NCBI GenBank assembly: GCA_002280475.1
Contig: NCEB01000010.1
Span: 1-64,000 of the forward strand
Reading direction: 5' to 3'
DNA length: 64,000 nt
DNA from: Brevundimonas subvibrioides
Lineage (GTDB): Bacteria; Pseudomonadota; Alphaproteobacteria; Caulobacterales; Caulobacteraceae
Shown here: positions 44,351 to 53,809 of the stretch, in pieces
Layout of the letters: the number at the start of each line of letters is the position of its first letter
How positions within the stretch are numbered: position 1 is the first letter of the stretch
Notes under the pieces: generated by a model
The model's input: the letters and a program-made list of their open reading frames with translations, nothing else
What the model was told of the DNA's origin: nothing
The model's database searches: none
Position numbers and translations under genes: made by a program

Positions 44351-44913
44351 AGTGTGGAGAGGGGCCTCGCATCCGCGCCCACCTCGGCCAGCCTCTGCAG
44401 CGCCTCCGCCGTCTCTCCCAGCACCGGATGCCGCCACCCCGGCGCGATCTCCGCCAGCGGCCCCATGACGAACAGCCGCTCCGCCGCCCGGGGGTGCGGC
44501 AGGATCAGGCCGCCGCAGTCCCCGTGCTCGCGCCCATAGGCGATCAGGTCCAGGTCCAGCGTCCGGGGCGCGTTCCTCGGCCCCCGTCGCCGCCCGAAGG
44601 CCTCTTCGATCCGGCCCAGGGCCGCCATCAGGGCATGGGGATCGTGCGCCGTCCGCACCCGCACCACCCCGTTCAGGAAAGGCGGATCCGTCGGGTCGGG
44701 CCAAGCCTGGGACCGCCACCACGACGACCGCGCCACCACGTCGACGCCCTCGGACCGGAACCGCGCCAGGGCCGCCTCCAGCGCCTCGGCGCAGTCGGCC
44801 CACACCCCCTTGTCATTGCAGCCGATGGCGACGAAGACGGCCGCGTCCAGATCGAGGTCGCCGTCTATTTCGACGCTGACCGGACGACCCGTATTCTCTG
44901 CAGAGATTTCCAT
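44332..44913 (-). CDS. folK: HPPK, folate pyrophosphokinase
   Basis: 2-amino-4-hydroxy-6-hydroxymethyldihydropteridine pyrophosphokinase. [10 protein letters not shown] stands where most have [32 protein letters not shown] and LPHPRA are the substrate and ATP motifs. 193 residues from ATG 44913, which shares CATG with the divergent NYN gene; an internal start nearer FVAIG is possible because the N-terminus is 20-30 residues longer than usual. The final residues TLRHPRA come from a repeat arm. Confidence 0.9.
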   Translation of the reverse strand: MEISAENTGRPVSVEIDGDLDLDAAVFVAIGCNDKGVWADCAEALEAALARFRSEGVDVVARSSWWRSQAWPDPTDPPFLNGVVRVRTAHDPHALMAALGRIEEAFGRRRGPRNAPRTLDLDLIAYGREHGDCGGLILPHPRAAERLFVMGPLAEIAPGWRHPVLGETAEALQRLAEVGADARPLSTLRHPRA

Positions 44914-45454
44914 GACGCTTTACCCGACCGATCGCCTCGCCCTGTTCATCGACGGGGCCAATCTTCATTCGGCGACCAAGGCCCTGAACGCCGACCTCGA
45001 CTTCAAGCGCATGCTCGAGGGGTTCCGGGAGAAAGCCGTCCTGGTTCGCGCCTATTATTACACGGCCGTCGTCGAGGGCGAAGAGTTCTCGGCGGTGCGG
45101 CCCCTCGTCGACTGGCTGGGCTACAACGGCTTTTCGGTCGTCACCAAGCCGGTCAAACGCTTCACCGACGCCCAGGGGCACAGCCGGATGAAGGGCAATA
45201 TGGACATCGAGATCGCGGTCGACATGCTGGAGCTCGCCCCCCGCATCGACCACGCCATTCTGTTCTCGGGCGACGGCGACTTCCGCCGCCTGGTCCAGGC
45301 GGTCCAGGCCCACGGCACCCGAGTGACCGTGGTCTCCACCCTGCGCAGCCAGCCGCCCCAGATCGCCGACGAGCTGCGTCGCCAGGCGGATGACTTCGTC
45401 GAACTGGCGGATCTGATGATCGACTACGGACGGCCGAGGGGGGAGCGTCCGTGA
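44912..45454 (+). CDS. NYN-domain (LabA/DUF88) putative ribonuclease
   Basis: PIN-like NYN domain. Acidic residues are in LFIDGANLH (D14), KGNMDIEIAVDML and FSGDGDFRRL, arranged as in the metal site of PIN nucleases. 180 residues, complete. Its start lies within the same CATG as the divergent folK start. Family members are implicated in RNA processing or turnover; no specific substrate can be inferred. Confidence 0.85.
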   Translation: MTLYPTDRLALFIDGANLHSATKALNADLDFKRMLEGFREKAVLVRAYYYTAVVEGEEFSAVRPLVDWLGYNGFSVVTKPVKRFTDAQGHSRMKGNMDIEIAVDMLELAPRIDHAILFSGDGDFRRLVQAVQAHGTRVTVVSTLRSQPPQIADELRRQADDFVELADLMIDYGRPRGERP

Positions 45455-45462
45455 TCATTCTC

Positions 45463-45594
45463 TTTCCGCTCATCCCCGCGAAAGCGGGGACCCAGTGCTT
45501 TGGGCGATGGCTTTGCAAGATCGGGCTCGTTCCCGATCCCCGACACCCTGCCTTACAACAGAACTGGGTCCCGGCTTTCGCCGGGATGAGCGGA
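45463..45594. repeat. bipartite inverted repeat, family 1 (copy C)
   Basis: Left arm CCGCTCATCCCCGCGAAAGC, right arm GAACTGGGTCCCGGCTTTCG. In the right arm the stem is CCCGGC/GCCGGG, against CCCCGC/GCGGGG elsewhere: a compensated pair change. Spacer begins GGGCGATGGCT as in copy A. Confidence 0.85.
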
Positions 45595-45602
45595 GGGTTC
45601 AG

Positions 45603-46235
45603 ATGAACCCGGAACCGCCCCGCGACTGCCCGCTCTGCCCCCGCCTCGTCGCCTACCGCGCCGAGAACGCGGCCCAGCATCCCGACTGGTGGAACGGCCC
45701 GGCCCCCTCGTTCGGCGATCCGGACGCGCGCCTATTGATCGTCGGCCTGGCCCCCGGCCGCACCGGTGCCAACCGCACCGGCCGCCCCTTCACCGGGGAT
45801 GGGGCGGGCGTGATCCTGTACGAGACCCTGCTGAAGACGGGCTTCGCCACCGGCCGGTACGAGGCCCGCCCCGACGACGGTCTGACGCTGGTGGACTGCA
45901 TGATCACCAACGCCGTGCGCTGCGCCCCGCCCGCCAACAAGCCCCTGCCGATCGAGGAGGCGACCTGCCGCCCCTTCCTGATCGACCGCCTCGCCGCCCT
46001 GCCCCGGCTGAAGGTGATCGTGACGCTGGGCGATATTTCGCGAAAGAACGTGCTGAAGGCCCTGGGACTGCCCGCCTCGGCCGCCCCGGCCGGCCATGGG
46101 GTCGAGGCCTCCGTCGGCCCCTGGACCCTGCTGAACAGCTATCACTGCTCACGCCTCAACACGAACACCGGCCGCCTGACGCCCGAGATGTTCGAGGCGA
46201 TCTTTCAGCGCGCCCGGGCCCTGATCGAGCCCTGA
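45603..46235 (+). CDS. uracil-DNA glycosylase, family 5 (UDGb)
   Basis: Iron-sulfur glycosylase removing uracil and deaminated purines from DNA. Cluster cysteines are visible in CPLCPRL (C9, C12), TNAVRCAPP and EATCRPF. GLAPGRTGANRTGRPFTGD is the family 5 motif A, which has no catalytic Asp/Asn at the usual place, and NSYHCSRLNTNTGRLT is motif B (HC in place of HP). 210 residues from ATG 45603, nine bases after the repeat. Confidence 0.9.
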   Translation: MNPEPPRDCPLCPRLVAYRAENAAQHPDWWNGPAPSFGDPDARLLIVGLAPGRTGANRTGRPFTGDGAGVILYETLLKTGFATGRYEARPDDGLTLVDCMITNAVRCAPPANKPLPIEEATCRPFLIDRLAALPRLKVIVTLGDISRKNVLKALGLPASAAPAGHGVEASVGPWTLLNSYHCSRLNTNTGRLTPEMFEAIFQRARALIEP

Positions 46236-46253
46236 TGGTCAACGGCCGATAAC

Positions 46254-46270
46254 CTCGCCTGACAGGCGAG
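46254..46270 (+). terminator. short hairpin after the UDG gene
   Basis: CTCGCCT-GAC-AGGCGAG, a seven-pair stem 18 bp after the UDG stop; no T-run. Possible terminator. Confidence 0.35.
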
Positions 46271-46376
46271 TGTGGTGCCCCGGACACACGAATCAGAGCG
46301 CAGCCGTGATAGGGAAACCAAGACGGAACGTGTCCACCACGCTCGCGTTTTCAGGGTTCAGCCGGGAGGGGCTGCC

Positions 46377-46574
46377 ATGCGTAAGAAACCCAGTCTGTTC
46401 ACCGCCAACGAGCGCCGGATCGCGCTGATCGTGCTCCTGACCGCCGGCGTGCTGACGCTCGGCATCATGGCGCTGGAGGGGATGTTCCGCCCCTCGCTCG
46501 GCCTCTACGGCTCCTCGATGTCGGCCCCCAGCCTGCCCAACGTCATCGACGCGCAGCCGCTCGCCAAATTCTGA
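46377..46574 (+). CDS. small single-span membrane protein
   Basis: A 65-residue protein with a basic N-terminus (RKKPSLFTANERR), one transmembrane segment (about residues 15-37) and a short outer tail. GGGAGGGG lies just upstream of ATG 46377. Unknown function; no close family recognised. Confidence 0.6.
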   Translation: MRKKPSLFTANERRIALIVLLTAGVLTLGIMALEGMFRPSLGLYGSSMSAPSLPNVIDAQPLAKF

Positions 46575-46691
46575 GCGAGCGCCGCTCCCCTACGTCCAGA
46601 ACTGACGTAGGCGTCGTCTAGACTGCCGCTAAAGCGGTCTTTGACATCTTGAAGCACGGTGAGAGCGGGTTGGACTTCGACCACCCCACTC

Positions 46692-46823
46692 CGTCATCCT
46701 CGGACTTGATCCGAGGATCGGACTGTCCGCGACTCGAAAGTCTACACAACCCGCGATCTCGCCCCTCGTCTCCGAGCGAGCCCGGCCTGCGTCCGATCCT
46801 CGGATCAAGTCCGAGGATGACGG
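46692..46823. repeat. bipartite inverted repeat, family 2
   Basis: Arms GTCATCCTCGGACTTGATCC and GATCCTCGGATCAAGTCCGA then GGATGACGG, with a spacer of about 75 bp that does not match the spacer at 14.44 kb. Confidence 0.85.
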
Positions 46824-46865
46824 GGGGGGGGTTGAGCCAACGGTGTATACGACCGAAAGCGCCCG

Positions 46866-46895
46866 TCCTGATCTCGCGTCTCCTGATCTCGCGTC
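46866..46895. repeat. tandem duplication of 15 bp
   Basis: TCCTGATCTCGCGTC occurs twice without interruption, about 70 bp downstream of the smpB stop on the opposite side of the gap. Confidence 0.9.
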
Positions 46896-46962
46896 AGCAC
46901 CGCCGATTTCGCACTATTCAGACGGTTCGCACGCGTTTTTCAAAGTCTGAAATCCGGCGGCC

Positions 46963-47460
46963 TCAGCCCTTGTCCCGCATCAGCCGGGCCTTGTCGCGGG
47001 CCCAGTCGCGGTCGGCCGAGGCCTCGCGTTTGTCGTGCAATTTCTTGCCCTTGGCCAGCGCGATCTCCAGCTTGGCCTTGCCGTCGTCGTTCAGATACAG
47101 CCGGATCGGAATGATGGTCTGGCCGTCCTTCTGGACCGCCCCGATCAGCCGATCGATCTGCTTTCGGTGCAGCAGCAGCTTTCGGGGCCGACGCGGCTCG
47201 TGGTTGAAGCGGTTGGCCTGGGCATAGGGCGGGATGTCGGCGTTGATCAGCACGATCTCGCGCCCCTCCACCGCCGCATAGCTCTCGGCGATATTGGCCC
47301 GCCCCATCCTAAGAGCCTTGATCTCGGTGCCCAGCAGCATGATCCCGGCCTCGAGATTGTCCTCGAGGAAGTAATCGAACCGGGCACGCCGGTTCTCGGC
47401 GATGGTCTTCGCCTTGGTGATCGGGGCCTTCTCCCCGGATTTCTTGGGGGCCGGTGCCAT
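46963..47460 (-). CDS. smpB: SsrA-binding protein SmpB
   Basis: Brings tmRNA to stalled ribosomes for trans-translation; in Caulobacter the system also affects cell-cycle timing. [30 protein letters not shown] and the basic C-terminal tail GKKLHDKRE are typical. 165 residues; ATG 47460 overlaps the dapA stop by one base. The tmRNA gene itself is not in the window. Confidence 0.95.
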   Translation of the reverse strand: MAPAPKKSGEKAPITKAKTIAENRRARFDYFLEDNLEAGIMLLGTEIKALRMGRANIAESYAAVEGREIVLINADIPPYAQANRFNHEPRRPRKLLLHRKQIDRLIGAVQKDGQTIIPIRLYLNDDGKAKLEIALAKGKKLHDKREASADRDWARDKARLMRDKG

Positions 47461-48341
47461 CAGAGGCCCGCCGCCGCCATCGCCGCGTCGATCAGGGGCC
47501 GAGCGTCCGCCCGCGTGGGCACCAGCGGCAGACGCACCTCCTCGCCGCACAGCCCCAGCCGGGACAGGGCGTATTTGGCCGGAGACGGCGAAGCGTCTGC
47601 GAACAGACCCTTGTGCAGCCCGATCAGCCGATCCTGCCACGATCGGGCCAGCGCCAGGTCGCCCGCCTGGATCGCGTTCCACAAGGCCACCATGGCTTCG
47701 GGCGCGACGTTCGACGTGACCGAAATCACCCCGACCCCGCCGTGCGCGCAATAGCCCAGGAAGCTGGCGTCATCGCCGGAGATCAGGTCGAACTGCCCGC
47801 TGATCTGGGCCCGCATCCAGCTGACGCGACCCAGGTCGCCGGTCGCGTCCTTGATGCCGACGATGTTCGGATGGGCCGCCAGCTCGGCCACCGTCTGGTC
47901 CGCCAGATCGACGCCCGTCCGGCTCGGCACGTTGTACAGCAGCACCGGAAGCTGGACGGCCTCCGCGATCGCCTCGAAATGCGCCCTCAGCCCGGCCTGC
48001 GAGGGCCGGTTGTAATAGGGGGTGACCACCAGGGCTCCGTCCGCCCCCACGGTCTTGGCGTGGCGGACCAGTTCGATGGCCTTTCCCGTCGCCGAGGCTC
48101 CTGCCCCCGCGATCACCCTGACCCGTCCGCGCGCCAGTTCGACGCAGCGTGCGACCAGGGCCTTGTGCTCCTCTGTCGTCAGGGTGGCGCTCTCTCCGGT
48201 CGTGCCGACGGGGACGACGCCGTGCACGCCGGCGGCGATCTGGCGCTCCAGCAGGGCGGCGAATGCGTCATCGTCCACGTTTCCGTCACGAAGAGGTGTG
48301 ATCAGGGCGGTGATCACGCCCTTGAACAAGGGGGCGGTCAT
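47460..48341 (-). CDS. dapA: 4-hydroxy-tetrahydrodipicolinate synthase
   Basis: First committed step to diaminopimelate and lysine. Schiff-base lysine in [25 protein letters not shown], and tyrosine in [11 protein letters not shown] are intact. 293 residues from ATG 48341. Divergent from the lytic transglycosylase, another cell-wall gene, across 96 bp. Confidence 0.95.
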   Translation of the reverse strand: MTAPLFKGVITALITPLRDGNVDDDAFAALLERQIAAGVHGVVPVGTTGESATLTTEEHKALVARCVELARGRVRVIAGAGASATGKAIELVRHAKTVGADGALVVTPYYNRPSQAGLRAHFEAIAEAVQLPVLLYNVPSRTGVDLADQTVAELAAHPNIVGIKDATGDLGRVSWMRAQISGQFDLISGDDASFLGYCAHGGVGVISVTSNVAPEAMVALWNAIQAGDLALARSWQDRLIGLHKGLFADASPSPAKYALSRLGLCGEEVRLPLVPTRADARPLIDAAMAAAGL

Positions 48342-48437
48342 TGGAACAGTCGAACCTTGCGTGGGGGATGGGCGGCATTCGCCGCTTGAAGAGCGCGAGA
48401 GGGTAGGTTGCCGGGGTCGAACCCGCAACCGTCACAT

Positions 48438-50522
48438 ATGGGGATCGGACACTTGATACTTGCGACCAGCCTGGCGGCGCTCATCGCCGCCCTCGCGCCG
48501 ATTCCCCAATCGACCGCGGACCTGAACCGCCAGGGCACGCCCTATCAGCAGTCCGGCACCGTCGTTCCGACCGCCGGCTATCAGGCGCGCATCCTCAGCG
48601 ACGCCGATACCGCCCTGTTCCGTCAGGGCCTGGCCGCCGCCCGCGCCCGCGACGTGGTGGGCACTCGCAACGCCATCGCCTCGATCGGCGATCCCACCGC
48701 GAGGAAACTGGTCGAATGGGCCCTGATCGACACCTCCGCCGAACAGCTGTCCTACGCGGAACTGTCCCGGGACATTCGCGCCCTGGATGGCTGGCCGCGC
48801 GCTGAGTCTCGCCTCAGCGCCGGTGAACAGGCCCTGGACCGCGCCGCCGTCGGCCCCGACGCCGCCCTGGCCTTCTTCGGCGAGCGCCCGCCGGTCACTG
48901 TGGAGGGCGCGATCGCCCTCGCCGACGCCTGGGAACAGCGCGGTCGCGTCAACGAGGCCCGGGCCCTGATCGGCGACTGGTGGCGCACCCGCAGCTTCGA
49001 AGCCGACACCCAGACCCGCATCCTGGGTCGCTGGGGCGGCTGGCTGACCCAGGCCGATCACGAGGCGCGGCTGAACATGCTGCTGCTGGGGCCGCACGGT
49101 CCGGCGACCCGCGCCATGGTCAGCCTCGTCTCGCCCGAGCGCCAGACCGTCGCCAACGCCGCCATGGCGCTGCGCACGGCCTATAGCGCCGACGCCGTGG
49201 TGGCCAATCTGACGCCGGCCCAGGCGGCCGACCCGGCCGTCGCCTTCGAGCGGGCCCGCATCCTGCGCGCCGCCGATCGCCAGTCCGAGGGCTTCGCCGT
49301 CCTCGCCGACCTGCCCCCGGCCCCGTCTCACGCCGAGGGCCAGAACAGCCTGTGGTCCGAGCGTCGCAACTACTTCCTCGACGCCCTGGAGCGCCGCAAT
49401 TGGCGCGCCGCTTACAATTCCATGGCCGGCCATGGCTTCCCGGGGGGAGAGCGCAAGGTCGATGCCGAATTCTTCGCCGGCTGGGTCGCCCTGACCAAGC
49501 TGAACGATCCGGCCAGGGCTGCCCAGCATTTCGAGACCCTGCGCCAGTCGTCCCAGACCCCGATCACCCAGGGCCGGGCCCTCTACTGGCTGGGCCGGGC
49601 CGCCGAGGCTCAAGGAGACAATGCCTCCGCCCAGAATTTCTATCAGGCCGGCGGGCGACACATCCAGACCTTCTACGGGCAACTGGCGGCCGAGAAGGCG
49701 GGCGTCACCACCCTGACCCTGCCCGCCGACCCCACGATCACCGACGCCGACCGCGCCCGCTTCGAGGCCAATGAGCTGGTCCGGGCGACGCGCATCCTGG
49801 GCGAGACCGGCGAGATGAGCCTGTACCGCGTCTTCGCCTATCACGCCGACGACGTCCTGCCCGGCGCCACCGATCTGGCGCTCCTGATGGATATGACGCG
49901 CGGCTACGGCGACGGTTTCGCGGCCATGATGGTCGGCCGCGCGGCCAGTCAGCGCGGCTATCTGATGCCCGAGCGGCAGTATCCGATCCGCATCCCGCCC
50001 GAGGTGCCGGGGGCAGCGCCCGTCGCCTTCAGCCTGGCCATCACCCGCCAGGAGTCCAGCTTCGATCCCCGTGCCCGGTCGTCAGCCGACGCGCGCGGCA
50101 TGATGCAGTTCCTCCCCTCGACGGCCCAGGGCGTCGCCCGGCGCCTGGGCATGCCCTATTCGGCCGAACGGCTGTGGGATCCGGACTACAACATGACCTT
50201 GGGCAGCTATCACCTGGGCGAGCTGATGAACCAGTTCTCCGGCTCGATGCTGCTGACCACCGTCGGCTACAACGCCGGCCCGGCGCGGGGGCCTCAGTGG
50301 GTATCCCGCTGTGGCGACCCACGCGGCGGGGCTGCGGCCGGCGGGGTCGATCCGGTCGACTTCATCGAGTGCGCCCCCTTCACGGAGACGCGCAACTATA
50401 TGATGCGGGTGATGGAGAACATGGCGGTCTACAAGGCGCGCCTGAACGGCGGCTCGGCCCCCCTGACGACGTCCCGGGACATCGCGCGGGGCTCGAACGG
50501 ACCCCGTCCCTACGCGCCCTGA
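48438..50522 (+). CDS. slt: soluble lytic murein transglycosylase
   Basis: Slt70-like enzyme cleaving peptidoglycan glycan strands. A signal peptide (residues 1-29), a long alpha-superhelical domain (about 40-480), and a C-terminal catalytic domain with the Glu in ITRQESSFDPRARS, then GMMQFLPSTAQGVAR and TVGYNAGP. ATG 48438 is chosen over the upstream TTG 48408 for the signal peptide; 694 residues. Its 3' end overlaps the convergent ABC ATPase gene by 13 bp. Confidence 0.92.
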   Translation: MGIGHLILATSLAALIAALAPIPQSTADLNRQGTPYQQSGTVVPTAGYQARILSDADTALFRQGLAAARARDVVGTRNAIASIGDPTARKLVEWALIDTSAEQLSYAELSRDIRALDGWPRAESRLSAGEQALDRAAVGPDAALAFFGERPPVTVEGAIALADAWEQRGRVNEARALIGDWWRTRSFEADTQTRILGRWGGWLTQADHEARLNMLLLGPHGPATRAMVSLVSPERQTVANAAMALRTAYSADAVVANLTPAQAADPAVAFERARILRAADRQSEGFAVLADLPPAPSHAEGQNSLWSERRNYFLDALERRNWRAAYNSMAGHGFPGGERKVDAEFFAGWVALTKLNDPARAAQHFETLRQSSQTPITQGRALYWLGRAAEAQGDNASAQNFYQAGGRHIQTFYGQLAAEKAGVTTLTLPADPTITDADRARFEANELVRATRILGETGEMSLYRVFAYHADDVLPGATDLALLMDMTRGYGDGFAAMMVGRAASQRGYLMPERQYPIRIPPEVPGAAPVAFSLAITRQESSFDPRARSSADARGMMQFLPSTAQGVARRLGMPYSAERLWDPDYNMTLGSYHLGELMNQFSGSMLLTTVGYNAGPARGPQWVSRCGDPRGGAAAGGVDPVDFIECAPFTETRNYMMRVMENMAVYKARLNGGSAPLTTSRDIARGSNGPRPYAP

Positions 50523-51283
50523 GATCGACGGCCCATCGCCAGCGTCGGACCGGCCTCGGTCTGGATCCAGACGCCGTTCAGTCCGAAGGCGTCTCGCAGG
50601 ATCTCTGGCGCCAAGGCGGTAGCAGGCCGCGCGTCCGCCACGACACGCCCGTCGGCCATCACGACGATGCGGTCCGCGACCCGCGCCGCCAGCGTCAGGT
50701 CGTGCAGGCTCAGCATCACGCCACGCCCCCGGTCCGCCTCGCGGCGCAGCCGGTCGAGAACGAACAGTTGGGCGTCCGGATCCAGCCCCGCGACGGGCTC
50801 GTCCAGCAGCAGCGCCTGTCCGGGCGCGTTCAGCGCTCGCGCCAGCAGGACCCTGGCCCGCTCTCCGCCCGACATGTCGGCCACGCCGCGATCGGCCAGA
50901 TGGCCGCCTTCGAGGTCGTCGAGGACGCGGGCGGCGCGGTCTTTCGCCTCCGCGTCGGGCAACAACGGCATGGCCAGCGCCACGATATCGACTGCCGCCA
51001 TGTTCCAGGCGATCCGCCGCTCCTGCGGCAGATAGGCGGCGCGCGCCAAACGCTCTCTCTCCGGCAGACGGGCCAGATCGTCCCCCGCCAGCCAGGCCAC
51101 GCCTCCGGTCAGCGGGAGAAGGCCCAGCATGGCGCGCAGCACGCTGGTCTTGCCGGCGCCGTTGCGCCCGACCACGGCGACCAGCTCCCCGGCCTCGAGG
51201 CGGACATCGACGCCGGACAGGACCTCGCGGCCGCCGATCCGGGCCCGGGCATTGGACAGTTCGGCCAGGCTCACGACCGCCAC
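50510..51283 (-). CDS. ABC importer ATPase, B12/heme/siderophore type
   Basis: ATP-binding subunit of a FecCD/BtuCD-type importer. Walker A GRNGAGKTS, signature SGGERARV, Walker B LLLDEPVAGLD, and H-loop LSLHDLTLA are intact; 257 residues. Last gene of a tetR-binding protein-permease-ATPase set with 4- to 13-bp overlaps. Confidence 0.9.
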   Translation of the reverse strand: MAVVSLAELSNARARIGGREVLSGVDVRLEAGELVAVVGRNGAGKTSVLRAMLGLLPLTGGVAWLAGDDLARLPERERLARAAYLPQERRIAWNMAAVDIVALAMPLLPDAEAKDRAARVLDDLEGGHLADRGVADMSGGERARVLLARALNAPGQALLLDEPVAGLDPDAQLFVLDRLRREADRGRGVMLSLHDLTLAARVADRIVVMADGRVVADARPATALAPEILRDAFGLNGVWIQTEAGPTLAMGRRSQGA

Positions 51284-52251
51284 TCCCGCGCCGCGCGCCA
51301 GGCGATCAGGGCGAACAACGGCGCGCCGACCAGGGCCGTGAAGACGCCCAGCTTCAGCTCCTGATCGGTCGGGATCAGCCGCGCCATCAGGTCGGCCACC
51401 ACCAGCATCAGTCCGCCCGCCAGAGCCGACGGAAGCAGCAGTCGGCCAGGATCGCCTCGCACCAGCCCGCGCACGAGGTGCGGCGCCGCCAGCCCGACGA
51501 AGCCGATCACGCCGGCGACCGCCACCGCCGATCCGGTCGCCACGGCCGCCGCCACGACCACGACGCCGCGAAGCCGCCCCAGGGAGAGGCCGGACGTCGC
51601 CGCGACCTCCTCGCCCAGGGTCAGCAGCCGCAAGCCCCGGCTGGACAGCGTCGCCAGCCCCCAGGCCATCAGCAGGGCCGGCGTGACCCAGGCCACGTCG
51701 ATCCAGCTACGGTTCTGCACCGAGCCCAGCAGCCAGGACATGACCTCGGCGGTGGCGATCGGCGACTGCGACAGATTGAACACCAGAGCCGTCACCGCTC
51801 CGGCGAGGCTCGACAGGGCCACACCGAACAGGATCAGCCCTTCAGGCGAAGACAGGCGCGACGCGACCAGGGTCAACAGCACACCCGCGATCCCGGCCCC
51901 CGCCAGCGCGGCCAGCTCGACGGCCCCGGGCAACGCCGCCGCCCCGGCCACGATCGCCAGGGCCGCCCCCAGCGCCGCCGTCGCCGAGACGCCCAGCACG
52001 CCGGGATCGGCCAGAGGGTTCCGCAACAGTCCCTGCAACAGGGCCCCCGACAGCCCCAGGGCCGCGCCGACCACGAAGGCGCAGATCGCCCTCGGTGCCC
52101 GGATCTGCCAGAGGACGACACCCCCGTCCGAGGCGGGATTGCCGAGGGCGGCCAGATACTGGGACCCCGTCAACCCGGTCTCACCGAGAGCGACCGCGAA
52201 CAGAACGGCGGCGATGAGACCGACCAGCAGCCCGAGAGTGAGACGCGTCAT
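51271..52251 (-). CDS. FecCD-family ABC permease
   Basis: Membrane subunit of the importer: about ten spans, with RAPRAICAFVVGAALGLSGALLQGLLRNPLADPGVLGVS (here in parts) and GVIGFVGLAAPHLVRGLVRGD, the BtuC/FecD signatures. 326 residues from ATG 52251, overlapping the binding-protein stop (ATGA) and the ATPase start by 13 bp. Confidence 0.92.
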   Translation of the reverse strand: MTRLTLGLLVGLIAAVLFAVALGETGLTGSQYLAALGNPASDGGVVLWQIRAPRAICAFVVGAALGLSGALLQGLLRNPLADPGVLGVSATAALGAALAIVAGAAALPGAVELAALAGAGIAGVLLTLVASRLSSPEGLILFGVALSSLAGAVTALVFNLSQSPIATAEVMSWLLGSVQNRSWIDVAWVTPALLMAWGLATLSSRGLRLLTLGEEVAATSGLSLGRLRGVVVVAAAVATGSAVAVAGVIGFVGLAAPHLVRGLVRGDPGRLLLPSALAGGLMLVVADLMARLIPTDQELKLGVFTALVGAPLFALIAWRAAREWRS

Positions 52252-53054
52252 CGCGCGGTGCCGGTCGCGATCATCCGGGCCGCGTCCGCCGCGAACCAGG
52301 CCGGGCAGGTAATGGCCGCGCCCGGCAGATCGGCGACCACCCGCCCAGCCGAAGCCCTGCGCACGACGGGATGGCGGCCGACCCCGCGCCAGTCCGCGCG
52401 CAGCTGGTCGAAGAAGCCGAGGACGAACCGTCGGGGCGGCGCGACCGCGATCCGTTCGACGCTGATGGGCCCGAAGCCGACGATCCCGGCCGTGTTGGCG
52501 TAGCCGGCGGCCCGCAGGATGGCGTCGATCAATGTGCCGGTCCCGGCAGTGAACCCTCCCGCCGTCATGTAGAGCGCAGAGCCTCGCTCTTCGCCGCTCG
52601 GCGCCGACAGGGAGAGCGTCCGCTCCATCCTGTGAACCAGCCTGCGACCCGCGTCCGGCCGGCCGAGGGCATCGGCCGCGGCCTGGGTATTGCGCTGCAC
52701 GTCGGCCATCTCCTTGGCGTCGCCGATCTGGAGAATACGCACCCCTCGGCTTTCCAGCGCCCACAGCAGTCGGGGGTCGCCGCCCCAGGTCCGGACGACG
52801 ACCTCGGGCCGGACGGCCAGGGCCGCCTCCAGCGTCGGCCGGACGCGTGGTCGACCGATCGCCGCTGCTCGCATCCAGGAGTCCGGATCATCCGCGCGGG
52901 GAGACAGATACAGGTCCGCGTCCGGCGCGAGCGCAAGCACATACTGGTCCGCGCACTGGTCCAGCGACAGGATCCGCGTCGGTGCCTGCGCCATCGCGTT
53001 CGGCGCGGTCAGCGTCCAGACCGCCGCCGCCAGGGCCCATGTCCTCGTCTTCAA
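52248..53054 (-). CDS. ABC importer periplasmic binding protein, B12/chelate type
   Basis: Class III (BtuF-like) binding protein with a signal peptide (ending NAMAQ, about residue 23). RILSLDQCADQYVLAL is the typical opening of the alphaproteobacterial subfamily annotated as cobalamin or iron-chelate binding. 268 residues. The start overlaps the tetR stop (ATGA). Cobalamin is plausible because NrdJ needs it, but iron-siderophore cannot be excluded; no cobalamin riboswitch was seen. Confidence 0.82.
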   Translation of the reverse strand: MKTRTWALAAAVWTLTAPNAMAQAPTRILSLDQCADQYVLALAPDADLYLSPRADDPDSWMRAAAIGRPRVRPTLEAALAVRPEVVVRTWGGDPRLLWALESRGVRILQIGDAKEMADVQRNTQAAADALGRPDAGRRLVHRMERTLSLSAPSGEERGSALYMTAGGFTAGTGTLIDAILRAAGYANTAGIVGFGPISVERIAVAPPRRFVLGFFDQLRADWRGVGRHPVVRRASAGRVVADLPGAAITCPAWFAADAARMIATGTAR

Positions 53055-53674
53055 GGCTTCAGGAACCCGACGAACAGGGCGTCCATCAGGGCGCGCGTCA
53101 GCGTCGATCGATCCACCCAGTCGAAATAGGGCTTGGTGATCATCAACGAGACGATGCCGTGGGCCCCGGCCCAGAGCGCCTGCGCCACGACCCGCACCTC
53201 GCCGTTCAGCCGCCCCTCGGCCTGGACCGAGGCCACCACGGCCTCGAACGATCGATAGAGTTCCGCCCCCGGACCCTGGGCCGCGCTCTCGGCCTCGCGC
53301 GCCTCGACGGGTCGGGTCAGATAGATCAGCCGGTAGGCGTTCGGATTGGCGAAGCCGAAATCGACGTAGGCCTCGAGCAATCGCCGCAGCCGAACCTCCG
53401 GGGCGGCATCGGCGGCGATGACGACGGCGTTGGCTTCGGTCAGGCGTCTGAAGGCTCCGCTGCAGATTTCGTGCAGAATCTCGCTCTTCTCGGAGAAGTG
53501 CATGTAGAGCGCCGTCGAGGACAGCCCGACCTCATCGGCGATCCGGCGGATGGTCGCGCCTTCGTATCCCACCTCGACGAAGATTCGCTCGGCGGCGTCC
53601 AGGATTTCCGCCCGTCGCGCATGGCCCTCGCCCTTGGGCTTTCGTGCGGAGCGTTTGGCGGCTTCGCGAGGCAT
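53051..53674 (-). CDS. TetR-family repressor leading the importer operon
   Basis: A 207-residue TetR/AcrR regulator: N-terminal helix-turn-helix (about residues 25-70, ATIRRIADEVGLSSTALYMHF) and a C-terminal ligand domain (TetR_C type with FGFANPNAYRLIYL). First gene of the operon, so probably an autoregulator of the importer. ATG 53674 is supported by the family start after a short basic leader. Confidence 0.88.
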   Translation of the reverse strand: MPREAAKRSARKPKGEGHARRAEILDAAERIFVEVGYEGATIRRIADEVGLSSTALYMHFSEKSEILHEICSGAFRRLTEANAVVIAADAAPEVRLRRLLEAYVDFGFANPNAYRLIYLTRPVEAREAESAAQGPGAELYRSFEAVVASVQAEGRLNGEVRVVAQALWAGAHGIVSLMITKPYFDWVDRSTLTRALMDALFVGFLKP

Positions 53675-53809
53675 GGGCGATACGACGGACAAGCGGCCGC
53701 TCCAGACAGACTCTGCGCCGGGGCGCGACGGGAACGCCCGTGCATAGACCCGATCGCGGACCGACGCCAACCGCTTGCCCGGCCCGACCGCACGGGTTAG
53801 CCGTTCGCG

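Larger units (their letters stand above)
46575..46962. other. gene-free interval with repeat and tandem duplication
   Basis: Holds a family 2 repeat (46692-46823), a run of ten G (46822-46831) and an exact 15-bp tandem duplication (46866-46895). A TTGACA occurs at about 46640. No open frame or RNA gene is convincing. Confidence 0.6.

Noticed and set aside
53675-53809. Cobalamin riboswitch before the importer operon
   Set aside because: The gap is short and lacks a recognisable B12 box; the operon starts with tetR.
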